Source of the DNA: Rhea pennata
Lineage: Eukaryota > Chordata > Aves > Rheiformes > Rheidae
Reading direction: 5' to 3'
Assembly (NCBI RefSeq): GCF_028389875.1
Contig: NC_084663.1
Coordinates: 16,630,666 to 16,694,665 of the forward strand
Length of the DNA: 64,000 nucleotides
The notes beneath the pieces were generated by a model that saw nothing but the letters and a program-made list of their open reading frames with translations, searched no databases and was not told the DNA's origin. Below are positions 10,964 to 23,000 of this stretch, in pieces. Position 1 is the stretch's first letter. Each line of letters begins with the position of its first letter. The position numbers and the translations under genes were made by a program.

Positions 10964-13900
10964 TTTATGTGAGACACTTATTTATGATTTGTGATACCTG
11001 AGTAACCAATACCAGAACTGTCTCAAAAAATATCTTGCTAATTGCTAGCTGCCTTTTTCAGATCATATCTTCATCCCTGGGTAATCATGGATTCCTCTCA
11101 GTTCTGCCATGGCTTCCTGCTCTAGAGCTGTCTCAGCCTATTCTTTTAACTCCTGGTCCTGAGGATCACCTGCCAGAAATAACCTCATTTTTTGGAATCT
11201 TCCCACTATATCAAGAGTCTGGATCACAGATTTTCAAAACTTCTGTGGTACACCTGAGTATCATGATGGTTTCCCAATCATCCACAAAAAGGCTCTAAAC
11301 TTCTAGTTTAAAAATCCATTTTAAATGGAGATCAACTAATACACATATTTTTTTATAAATTCAGAAGCAGCACAAAGGAAAGCAGCACTCCATCCTTGGA
11401 AAGGATATTGGTGATGTTTTTCACCATCTGATTATACAGACCTGTAGCTGAAAAAAGCTAGAGAAAAAAAAGAATGGCAATTAATGAATCTATATGTATA
11501 TATACGTACATACATATAAAAGTTTGCACAATAATTCTGAAAATATAAGCAGTATTCCTTTTTTTTTTTCTTTCTGTAGGAAAAGTCTGACAGGAAAACT
11601 GCTATGAGCCATTGCCAAGTCACTGAATTCCTTAAAGCTGATGTGTTTTAGACCAAGCAGCTGGAGGTACAGTACTTTATGGTAGAGAAGAAATGACTTT
11701 ATTAGTAATGTATAAAAGAAAATAATACAGTGCACGAACTACGCAGTGTTTCATGTGATCATAGCAGTTTAAGGGCTAGAAAAGGAGAAAGTGTTTGAGA
11801 CACTACAACTTACAGTGCCTAGAATTAACATGTAGATGAAAAGCAATGGAAATAAAAACAGTGTTTATTGGGAGACAAATCTATTTGCCTATCTGAAACA
11901 GATGCTTTCTGTTTTTCAACATTTAAGGGGAATTTCAAATCAGGACGCAACAATTTGAAGAAGAATGTCTGCAAGTGCTCTTTCATATGTGGATCTATCT
12001 TCTTTTTGTGTATACATATCAGATGGCTGTATTTCTTATGTGTAGTAGAGTACCTCTGATTTTCACTCTTAATGAATCAGCTGCAGCTATATATTTGAGC
12101 CTTGTTTTGAAAGCGTAGCTATTTATATATTCATAAAGTGTACTTGCACATTAAATGTTCCTGTCAAGCTGGCAACGAAATTAGAATAGCAGGATGTTTT
12201 ATTTAGGACTTAAAAGGGTATTATGAAACTGATGTTACATAAAATATTTGCATACATTCTTAATCTCAAATTGTTGGAGGGTTAAATTTAAGGTTTGGGT
12301 CATGCATGGAATTCCTAGTGACTTCTCTAGTGATTTCGCGGTAGCGCATATGACAAATGTACACCTCTATGAGCATTTTAGCTCAGAGGAGGCGTGAGCT
12401 TTTGAAATGAATCCTCTGACCATCCGAATTTGCTTTCTAAGGTAGACATAAGCTTGAAGCCCGGATTTAGCCCAGGAATTCATATAGCCTGAAAATTCAG
12501 TTTGAAGTTTTGGGGTGGGGAATGGAGAGGAGGGAGAATGAAAAACATTAACGAAAAATATTTAAAAGGAAATTTGGGCTTTTGGTTTTTGTTCAGGCTC
12601 ATTCTTATCCATCAGAAAGGGCTGGCTAAATGCACTTCATTTTCACCCTCTTGAACGTCAGCTGTAACTGAAATTCACAAAAAACTTTCTGCCCAGTTGG
12701 TGCAGAGAGGGTGTGAAGCCCGATCTCCCAGCGGAGTGCTCCAGTACTCAGAGTTTGCATAGCGTTTGTCTGTCTTTATTATTATTAGTTTAGCCTACTA
12801 ATGATGATTTTTCTGGGATAATAAATCAACTTGTGTGATTCCTAATGTTACACCTGTAATATAGTTATGAGAGTGTTTTCAGGTACAGAGGTCAAATCAG
12901 CAACTACTCAAATATTTATAAAACTGTTTCATTATGGATATGCTTTTAAAAATGACTTCAGTTTTGGTTTTAATGTTACTCACAGGTTTGTAAAACATAT
13001 GCTACTGTATACATCGTAGGTACTGGTAACATAGTAGTTTTATTAACCTACTTCAGAAACTCTTTAATAGCCTTTTATTTTGCTGTATTCAGTTTCCAAA
13101 GGGAACAGTTTATCTCCTCACTCTTGTCTGCTTTGCTGCTCTTTCTTTTACTTCTCCAGATCAAACCCTTTAATTGTAAATCTTGTGAAGCAGGAGCCTG
13201 TTTATTTAGCTCTGTGTTCTTAGTAGGGCCACTAGTAAGTATAATAAGCACATCTCCTGCTGAACCTTAGAAAGCAATAATTATCTTATTATAAGTAGAT
13301 CTCAAAATCCACCCCTTCAAGCATAAATGCTTCCTTCATGTCTTTTTTCCCACTTTTAGAAAACAGAAGATTCTCATTTAAAGATGGTATGAAATTAATC
13401 TTCCCTGTAGTAGTTATTATCACTGCTGTAATCACGAGTTTTGCGTGTTAGTTCCTGTGCAACCATTGCTTGCATATGTTTAACTCAAGTAAAGCTTATT
13501 ACAGTTACTTTTAATGTTATTTGTTTTATATCGTTTAAGACTAGAAATTGCTATGGGGTTATTGATGTGTGTTACATTTTCTTTGCTCATATTTTGATGC
13601 AGGAAATAAAGAACTAAGGAGTGAGATTCCTCCCACTTAAATTAGGGCATCGGCAGGGCAGACCACTGGGCTAGAGTGGGGTGACAAGGTTCCCCGCACA
13701 GTCCGGGCCAGCAACAGCATCTCCGCAGCGACTCATATAGTGCTGAAGCAGACTCCTACTTCTGGTCAGAAGAATCACAGCCTAAATCCCACTGATAGTA
13801 CTTCCCACCTCTCATTAGTCACAACAGGAGCCCAGGCAGCTAGCTCAGATGTACGCAAGTACACTGTAGACATCTAAAATCACATGAGATGACTTCCACC

Positions 13901-15493
13901 CAAGGAATTCAACTGCTTCAGCCTCTTCAGATTGTCAGGTGCCAGGTTGGACATGGACTGCCAATCCCACTGTGCAATTTTCTTTCCTTAGGTGAATCCC
14001 TAAAAGAGTACAGGAAGGAGGGCTACTCCTTAAGACGACCCTTTGCTTCCCAGGAATTGGTCCATAGAGGTTCCCAGCCAAGCCAGCTTTCCAAAGCAGT
14101 TAAGTGGCACATAGTCTTCCATATACTGTCATTTTTTTAGGAAACACATAGTGTTGTGGAAAAACAATGTAAAATTAAAACATTGAATAAGCAATCGCAT
14201 GAAGGGAACAGTTCATGCTAACTGTACTGTGAAGATTTTCCCCATAGACAGGAAGGGAATCAGTGACTGTAAGGAGTAGAAGGATTATGGGCAGGAGCAC
14301 ATTTATAAGACAGAGAAAGAGGCTGCAGTTCTTTTATCAGCATTGTTAAGAATAACAGGGCTGGTGGCAGAGCAGTAGTTTTACAACTTTTCCTCTTATC
14401 CCCATTTGACCCATGGTTCTGCTTCCAGCCTCGCCTGGTTTTACAAACCTAATATATAACCCATTAGACTAGTTTTAGAGTGATTTCTGTTTTTTGCAAT
14501 TCCCTCGAAAAGGAATTTTTAAAGAAAAATGATTTGAAGAAGAGAAGACAAAGGCTAATGGCTTGTACGCTAAATTTAGGAGATATTTACATCCTGTATA
14601 TATGACAGCAATGACTGTCTAACTGGTTTAGTTCAGTTCAGTGATCTATTAGACTACTGCTGAGTATCGATTAAAGGTTAGGTCTAATGTTTTGTAGAAT
14701 AACGGATTCCTTAATCTTCCTCTGGTAACCAGCCAAAAATAGGCCAGAGATCAGTCTTACTGATGTGGCCTAACAGCTTTGCTCTTTCCCTGTTGCTTCT
14801 GTAAATGCTCCACAGAGAAAAACTTTGGTGCTTTAACTATTTTATTGAAGCTGTAGGAAAATCATTTAACTAGGACTGTTTATTGCAAAGAAGAACTCCA
14901 TGTAACCTTCCCCAACCATCCAAAACATTAATCAAACAGGTATTTTTGCTCTTTGTTAGGTTACGTACAAGCACAGGCACACATTATCTATGGGTTTTTG
15001 GTTTTTTATTTTTTCTGGTCTGCTGGGGGGCCAGAGCAGAAGCTGAGGGGAGTCCAGGGCTTCCCTGGGAGCAGACTTCTTTTATGTGGGCACCTGCAGG
15101 ATAAGGGAAGCTGTTGGCTACAACAGACAACATGTCAGGCTTTTAAGGTTTAAATTGCATATATATCTTGTAATTTTAGAGCATTTATGTTAAAATCAGC
15201 TAAGGTTTAAGGATGAGAAAATCCTGGGGAATCCTAAACATTTACTATCAATGATTTCTAGGGCAGGAAGTATTGATGAAAGAGTGATTGATCGATGCTT
15301 GTTTCAAAGGGCAATATTTGTGAACTCTCCTTTCTGTGGCAATGACCTGATTAGACACCTGGGTATCACTGAACCTTTGCTAAGAGCTGAAATGTTCCAG
15401 GAACTGCTATGTTACTTAATCCAGCAAAACACGGGGGCAGCCAGGAGCTCTGAGACCCGCCAGTGATACTGAGGAGCAGCTGGCAAGCAGGGA

Positions 15494-15541
15494 GCACAGC
15501 TGGCAGCAGGCACAGCTGGCAGCGGGCACAGCTGGCAGCAG
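15494..15541 (+). repeat. Tandem repeat, three 16-bp units
   Basis: Three consecutive copies of GCACAGCTGGCAGCAG, the middle one ending CGG. A partial related unit lies just upstream. The array sits in a GC-richer patch and accounts for the Leu/Pro/Cys-rich frames on the minus strand here. Confidence 0.85.
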
Positions 15542-16982
15542 CAGCTCCCAGTCAGGCCAGCAGCAAGGGGGAAAAACCAGTAGCCAAGTACAGTCACTAA
15601 GATCAGCAGCACAGAGCACAAACCCCTTCCTGGCTTCTCTGCACGGAAGCAGAGTACATCAAGTTAAAAGTGGGGCACGGTTAAAGGAGGAGAGTTGTGG
15701 CTGATCGCTTCCTTTGGGATGCGCGGTCAGGGGAGTACTAGGCTGGGGCTGGAGGCAGAGGGATGGTAGTTTTGTTTGTTGTAAACCGTATCTTGCCCAT
15801 GTCCTTTCAAGTTCTTACTGTTTAAACTCACATGTGCGGAGTACTGTTTGTCAGTTGGGAAAGATGTTGCTGCATTAAGTACCACAGCATTAATTTAGTT
15901 CTCTGGAGCTTCAGCTTGGCACTCAAATCCCTATTCAGTATTGTATTAAGGCCCCTCAGAAGCTGCCTTCTCGGCTAGTTGCTGATGCCTGCCTGGGGAA
16001 GGCGCTGCCCTCTCTTTTTCCTTCTATATTGCACTGTGAACCATGTTCAGCTTATTATCCATCTTGTCTCCAGCTCCATGTCTGAAATGCTGCTCTCTGA
16101 AATAAAACTCCATTTATTATGAGTATAACTGCTGTCTTTGAGTGTTAGAGGAATGTGTTTTTATTTAACCACATTAAAAATTATTCCAAGGAACTCAATT
16201 TACCATGAAATTCAAGTCACTTGATATAACTACTTTTTTCCTTATTAATGGTCTCCATTATGTTTTGTTACATCAGTAAAGTTTCCCAGTAAATGACAAA
16301 TACACTGAATAGAACTGATCCTGAAACACGAAATTATAAACACTCTTTAGAACTGCTTTCTGAGTCATAATCTTTTTAGCATGTGCTGCATTCATTTTGT
16401 ATAGTGCTAATTTTTAATCAACACATCATTTGGCAAGAAATTATATCAAATCTCTTAGTAGAATCTAGATGTATTACTTTGCATTGTGTCCATTCACTGA
16501 TTTTAGCAATAGAAGTAATTATCTGGTATTATTTGTTTTCTGTGTGCTCTTTATTGCCCATCCTCTGCAGTTATCTTTAAAATCCACATGTTGAACCTTA
16601 GCCTAATTTAATCTCTTTGAGGCAGGAACAATTCCAAAGTTAAGACAGTGCAGAGCACAAAGGGAATTCAGAGAACTACTAATAATAACTGTAGGCTGAT
16701 TATTCTTCAGCACTTTTCTGTGATCTAGTTGTTTCATACTTATTATATTACTTTAGTCAGGGCTTAATTTTAAGTAGCAGGTCCAGAAAAGGACTTTGGT
16801 ACTTAAAAGTTACATCTTGAGGTGTCCATATTGTATGCTATGGCACTAAAGGATAATTTTAAAGCCTGTTAGAAGTCTACCCCTCTTTAAAATTGCATAA
16901 GTAGGTATAGATGCCTGGAAAAGACAGCTATTTAGAATTAGCCTATAAGAAATACTGAGATCAAGACAGTGTTTGAGATCGC

Positions 16983-17208
16983 AGAATCATAGGATCAGTA
17001 AGGTTGGAAGGGACCTCTGGAGATCATCTAGTCCAACCTCCCTGCTCAGCAGGGTCCCCTAGAGCATGTTAGACAGGGTTGCATCCAGGCGGGCCTTGAA
17101 TGTCTCCAGAGAAGGAGACTCCACAACCTCTCTGGGCAACCTGTGCCAGTGCTCCGTCACTCTCACAGGGAAGAAATTCCCCCCTCACGTTCAGGCAGAA
17201 CTTCCTCT
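16983..17208 (-). mobile_element. CR1 LINE, 5'-truncated 3' end
   Basis: On the plus strand it begins with the reverse complement of the CR1 3' terminus (AGAATCATAGGATCAGTAAG, then GGTTGGAAGGGACCTCTGGA). It continues through the 3' UTR and the last codons of the reverse-transcriptase ORF, then stops abruptly at about 17208. The sequence resembles the younger intron-3 copies but has several substitutions. Such truncation is the normal outcome of incomplete target-primed reverse transcription. Confidence 0.92.
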
Positions 17209-17609
17209 CTTCACGACAGAGGAGCTTTGTTGCATGCCAGCTCGCTGCCCTAGTACAGCTGTGCTTTCAAGAACAGAATATGGTTCACTCTTTTCCTGTA
17301 AAATACGAAGAACAACTTTCTCTCCTGTCTTCTGCATACAAGTGCAGTGATTTTAGTCCTGAAACACACTCAGTTCCTCCCTGAGGTCTGGAGGTCCAAA
17401 CCTTGGGTCAGGGGACTGTGCTGAGACATCAAGCTGTTTCAAAAGCAGCAAGCAGAGGCTACATGCTGAAACTGCTCTGCACAGGAAAGGAGTATAAGAC
17501 TTGCAGAGAACAGGGACCTTTATAGACACTCAGATTGACTCCACAGGAGAAAGTGTTATCCCACAAAATAGTAGTTAAGATATTGGTAAGAGAGAAGAAA
17601 GATCTGTTG

Positions 17610-18010
17610 CAGCCGAGCAGATCCAGCAGCCCAGTCCTGCCATTGCTAGCAACAGGTCAAAGGTTTCATACCAGCTCAGCAAGGCCTCAGCACCAGGAAT
17701 ACTGGTGATACCGAGTACCGGCGAAGTGTAAGAGACTGCCTAACATCTATCAGCGTAACAGCTGAGAAAGAGCTAGATACTAGGAAGGTTTTGTGCAACA
17801 ATGTTAATTGTATTATTAATGAACTTTATTCCATATTAATTAGATACTTCGGATTGTACTTGTTAGTATCATTGTCTAGTCTAATCATAATACTTGTTTC
17901 TTATAATCAGTCTTAAGATTGTAATTAGACTAACAAGAAATTCTTGGCTTCTCATATAAGGTATGCTCTCTCTCCTACCCATGACAAGATTTTGATTGCA
18001 ACATCGGTCT
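17610..18010 (+). repeat. Unclassified dispersed repeat, copy A
   Basis: The 63 bp at 17631-17693 match 34909-34971 with only three mismatches by eye. Weaker similarity resumes further on: 'TAACAGCTGAGAAAGAGCTAG...AGGAAGG' corresponds to about 35702-35733, and 'AATTCTTGGCTTCTCATATA' to about 35868-35887. Both ends are shared in the same order, so this is one family. No protein or CR1 similarity is visible; an LTR or non-autonomous element is possible. The boundaries are approximate. Confidence 0.5.
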
Positions 18011-19976
18011 CAGAATTCAGTTTCATGCGATGACTGTGGTAAGGGGCAACATAATCACCATATCATAGTTTAAATTCATTAAATATTTAGCTATATTTTT
18101 ATCTAATCCGATCATTTATTTTTTTCATAGTGCCATATATTGTTAAATAACTTCTATAGTCCTAAACTCTACCATAAAAATTATTTTTATAAAATAGGAG
18201 CTGTCATTTTTTATTTTTATTGCAACACTTTTTTACATATATAATCTATTTCCTCTATATGACAAACAGAACAAGAACAGAACATGTTTTTTGTGCAATG
18301 GTAAATAAAATGCATGTATTCCATTTACACCAAGAAAGAAAAAGAATCAAACAATGAGGACACAATTAGTTAAAATTAGAACAATTTTGCAGCTGTAAGA
18401 TGACACATTTCTGTTTCAAAGTTCTCTCTCCATGAAGTAGAGAGAGTAATTAGGACTCTTTTTAATATTGAAAAACAGGAGTGAAAAAAAATATATGATG
18501 TCTTCAATTTTTTAGTAGAATACTTTTACTATTTTTCATTAGCATTGCAGACTAGAAAGCATACTGGGAAAAAATCCTTTGAAGGATATGTGAAATCTGT
18601 TAATATTTGCATTTCTCATCCTGGCTGTCTTCCTTTACTACACAAGAAGAATCAATTTAATTAACTTGATTTAGATACCAAATGTCTGTAAGAAAGTTAT
18701 TTTGGAAAGCAACTATAAAAAGAATAGCCTATTTTAAACGTGCTTTTCAAAGATAAGCTAAAAAGGTAATAATAGAAATTCAGTTTCAGATGATATAAAG
18801 AATAGGGAAATTTTAAATTACAAAGATTCACAGTATAAAGAAATCTCTACCCAGGTTTTGACAATAATTCAAATGGACTTTTGCTGTATTTATCCTGTAG
18901 GAAAATAAAAGGTGGTGGGGCAGATCTAAGGCAATGATGCAGAAGGGTGTAAGGCCTATAGACTGACCTCTACAGCCTGAGAAATTAATTTCCAATATCA
19001 AATTCACAGGCTAGTTAGAATTTTGGGCCAAGACTCGTTCCATTCTGCTTAGGGTTTGGACTTCTGAATGAAATAAAAATGAACAGTTTAATTAAAAAGG
19101 ACAAATTGAGCTAATTTTTTCACAGTGACTAATGATTATTTCTTTGCCATACTATGTTCTTGTGCTGTGAAAAGCTACTGATCTGAAGCAAAAAAATGGT
19201 TTAGATTTGCATTCCTGCGGGATGCATTAACAGAACAATGACTGAATTGAAAATTAAGTGTGGGTAATAACCAGTAATGACTTTGTCGTATTGCTTTGCT
19301 GTGTCGAGAAGGGCTCCTGAGCCACATCTAGGGCCAGGGTTAGGGCTTCAGCATCTACAGGACTGATGTGCTCTGCCGCCCGGAGGAACAGGCCAACAGG
19401 AGCCTCCTGAATTTTGAGGACACTGAATTAAATTTTGAACTCTAATTCCTAAAATGTGCTTGCTATATTGAATTTCTGTGGTGGGAGTGGCTTCTCAGCC
19501 AACGCTGATCCAAGACAAGGGTTAGTCTTGTAGAAGGTGAATTTAAGACTATTGATGGCGCTAAGAAGTGAACGCTGAGTTATATTTTAGACAATAACTG
19601 AGTGACGCTTTCTGAGTTCATGATTCAGGTCTTGGGATCCAGCTGGCATTGAGGTGAAGGCTGGGGTTGGGATTCTGCTCCTACGAGATGCAGGGAAGGA
19701 GTGAAAGTGTAAGGAACAGCTTGGGACAATAACAGCAAGAATTATTCGCCGTATTTAATTCCTGGGCTGGTTGTTGGGATTAGGTCTGCTGCAAGGCTAA
19801 AACTGGTTTAAGGGTTAGGATTAAGACATCTACAGCATTCCATAGAAGAAATTTGTCCTTAGGTTTGCAGCCCAAGCTTGTTCTCAATAAAGATTAATGC
19901 CAAAGCATGAATAACATTCTTCCAAACGGCTTTTAAAAAATTCAAACCTTCTAAAAGCCTTACCTTTTTAAAGGGT
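18011..19976. other. Intergenic; degenerate GGGTTAGG-like motifs near 19.3-19.9 kb
   Basis: No gene recognised. Between about 19320 and 19860 a motif like 'GGGTTAGG', followed by 'CATCTACAG', appears twice (19336-19362 and 19810-19835). Looser relatives lie between them, suggesting a decayed local repeat. Confidence 0.4.
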
Positions 19977-20007
<31 letters not shown>

Positions 20008-20008
20008 G
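19977..20008. repeat. (TA)n microsatellite
   Basis: 32 bp of alternating T and A with two TG interruptions. Confidence 0.9.
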
Positions 20009-23000
20009 TTTCTTGGGAAATACACATACAAGACTAAAAGTAAATTTGATAATCAGACTTTTAAATTTACTATATAACTCCATATACCTATGCTAACTAT
20101 ATTACTATGAAAAGATACACCAAAAAATGTAAACAACCGAAGATAATATTTGAAGTAAAATACTAATTTGTACTGAAGTATCTATTAAACTCAAGAAGGC
20201 TAATTAATTCTTTGTTCACTTCTGTTCTGTTGAGTTCATGTAAGAATGAATTTGGCTTAGAACGTTAACTTTTCTGCAGTGATTTAGATATCCAATATAT
20301 TTAAGAATCTTTTTCTTTTCTGATTTTTCTCTTAGTAATCTGAAGTAACATTCGTTTACTATTTTTAGAGCTACAGTATTAACAATTTTATTTTTTAGTG
20401 TTACAGTTAAGTTCTAAATGAAATAGGTAAAAGCACGATTCAAATAAGTGATTTCTTTTTAGAGAGATTTGTGTTTATTCCTGAGAAAAAGTAAGAATGT
20501 AATCCATGTGAGTATTTAAAAATCTGCCATTTACCTTTGCTTTATGTATATTCTAGTGTTTCTTTCACAAAGCGAAGTGTTCATGAAGTTATTTCTCAGC
20601 TTTGACAGACAGGGTGCACTGGCAACTAGCCAGTATCTTGCAGAGTAATTTCAATGCAACTGTACTATGGTTACATAAATAGCACAATAATTTTCGTAGA
20701 ATTCTTGCTACTGTGCCTCAGGAATGTATATTCTTGGTATCTGCCAGGTGGCCCTAATTAATTAGTTCTTTGTTTCTGAGGATGAATGTTTGTTCCATGG
20801 TTGTATGATGCCAATTCAGTAAAAAAAATCAAATATATGCATTTATCAGAAGGTAAGAGCTTTCTGAAATGAAGAGAAACAAAAACTTCCCATCAGTACA
20901 GTTCAGACTACAGTATGGATGGTACTGGTGCTGTTTAGTCTTTGACATTCTGTTAAGTAACGGTATATAATTTGCCTCCCATCTCAAAAATATTGTGCAA
21001 TTTTAAGTGACATTTTTAGATTGAAAGTAAATAATGAATCAAGTCTCTTTTGAATAATTCATGAATATGAACAACTAAATGGAGACAACAGAATGTTGTA
21101 TGTGAGAAAGGAGAAAAATCTGTACTTTTCAAACAAGCAAAGGAATAGTACAATAAGCCATCCATATTCAGAAAACTTTATGTGTAAGTTAACACCTCAC
21201 TCAAGTCAAGTCCAGAAATACAATAATGAATTCAAGCATATGCTTAAATGAATCCCTGCATTAGTGCCATAGTCATTCTGGAAGATAATCAAACTCATTT
21301 AATTATTTGGGCTACAATTTTTCAGCCTCATTAAAACCCTAATTGCTTGAATGTTGCCATGAAGTGAGGAAAATCTGCTGGACAATGCTCCCAACAGACA
21401 ATCCATGCACTGTCAACTGTTTAAGGTATTCTAATGTCAGAAATATAATATAAAGTTAGAATTCATCAAAGAGGAAATAAAAGGAGACTATGGAAAAAGA
21501 ATAAGTATCTTTTTAAGTGTGCTTTACCAATACAGAAATACCTCTTCATAGCTCTCAGTTACTTTCTCTTCTCACATTTTAGTGAGTGAGTTGATAAATG
21601 ACATCGCTATAGCTCGCACTGTCTTTTAGATAATTCATCAATAATGCAAAAACAACCCATATCACAAATTAGTGTTTGGTAACCAGGACTTACCTGCCAT
21701 AAAACACAATCCAAATAAATGCTATAAAGCAAGAAAATCTAGTTCATAGCAGTAAATGTGTCATGAGATGATTAAAATCAACTTCTCAAAGAGTTAGTCC
21801 ATTCAGTTTGGAGTTTGCTTCTTGTAAATGGGCAGGAAAAAAAAAGGAAAGGTTTTGCCATGCAGTAACTAATTCTTCAAAACTCCTTGTGCACAAGGAT
21901 CTCACTTGTACTGCAAAGCACCCACCCCCCGGCGGTGTGTGCAACATCCAGGCCTCACACTGTCCCTGGGGGATCGAGCAAGCCCAGTCGCTGTACGCTT
22001 CCTGCGGCCAGGTAACAGGTCGCAATAGTACAGGAGACAACCATGGGCTCTAGAGCCCATACATACAGGCTATTTCAGGAAATCACATTTACTCTAAAAT
22101 AATATACTTCCTTTGAGTATCTGAACACAAAGATCTTATCATGTGTTATTAGATAAAAAACAGCAACACCTGCTTTGCCAGACTAAGCATCTGACCTTAA
22201 AGCTGCTCTCATGGAATAACGATAATTGTAGGAATTGTACAAGGAGACTTGTATCATATTCCTAATATTTTAGTTACTGTTGCTTGACTCCTTGTAGGTT
22301 GAGACTTAAAATTAATGGCAGAAGCCAATAATATTATAGGAATACTGAGTTTGTCATCCACAGAGAAAGTCTTTCAACCAGAAAATAGTTTTATATCTTC
22401 TCAAGATTCTCTAAGTCTTTTCCAGACACACTTCCTTCTCTTCCCAGAATCCATATGACAGGATTCCATAATGTGGGAGAGGAGTGCACTTTGCAGTTCC
22501 ACATGCAACAGCATAGTATCAAATGTTGACAAACAACTTCAATGAGCTATGAACTTTTTGCTCTATGAAAGTAATGTCATATGCTTTGTATGTTCAAAGT
22601 GTTGGTTTCAAAGTGTCTTTTTGGTTTCTTTTACACAACAGTGTAATATTAGAGAAAAAAAAGAAATGAATGAAGCGATTACCATAAAAATCAAATACAG
22701 ACTTCAAATTGAATTTGGGCTAGAGTTTCATTGTTAGCCTGACTACAGAAATAATAGTATGTGGAAGGACCTGGCAACATGCCTGGATTTCATTTATCTT
22801 TGCAAGGAATACATACAGAAAACATAATTTTTTTAAAAACAACAAAGCAATAAACATGGCACGGGCACACGTTATGACAGGCTTTGAAAAATTCCACTAT
22901 GCTGGATTACACTGAGAAACTCATGAAAGAAACTGTTAAAAAGCAGTTGATGGAAAGGTTTGGTTTTGCTTCTTGCTGCCTGTTTACATACAGTGTTACC

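Larger units (their letters stand above)
9141..16982. other. Intergenic, no gene recognised
   Basis: AT-rich, with a few GC-richer patches (about 9540-10060, 13620-13860 and 15360-15620). Short frames occur on both strands but none has splice-site support plus recognisable protein features. A run of 19 A lies at 9464-9482. Small hairpin and tandem repeats are listed separately. Confidence 0.5.
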
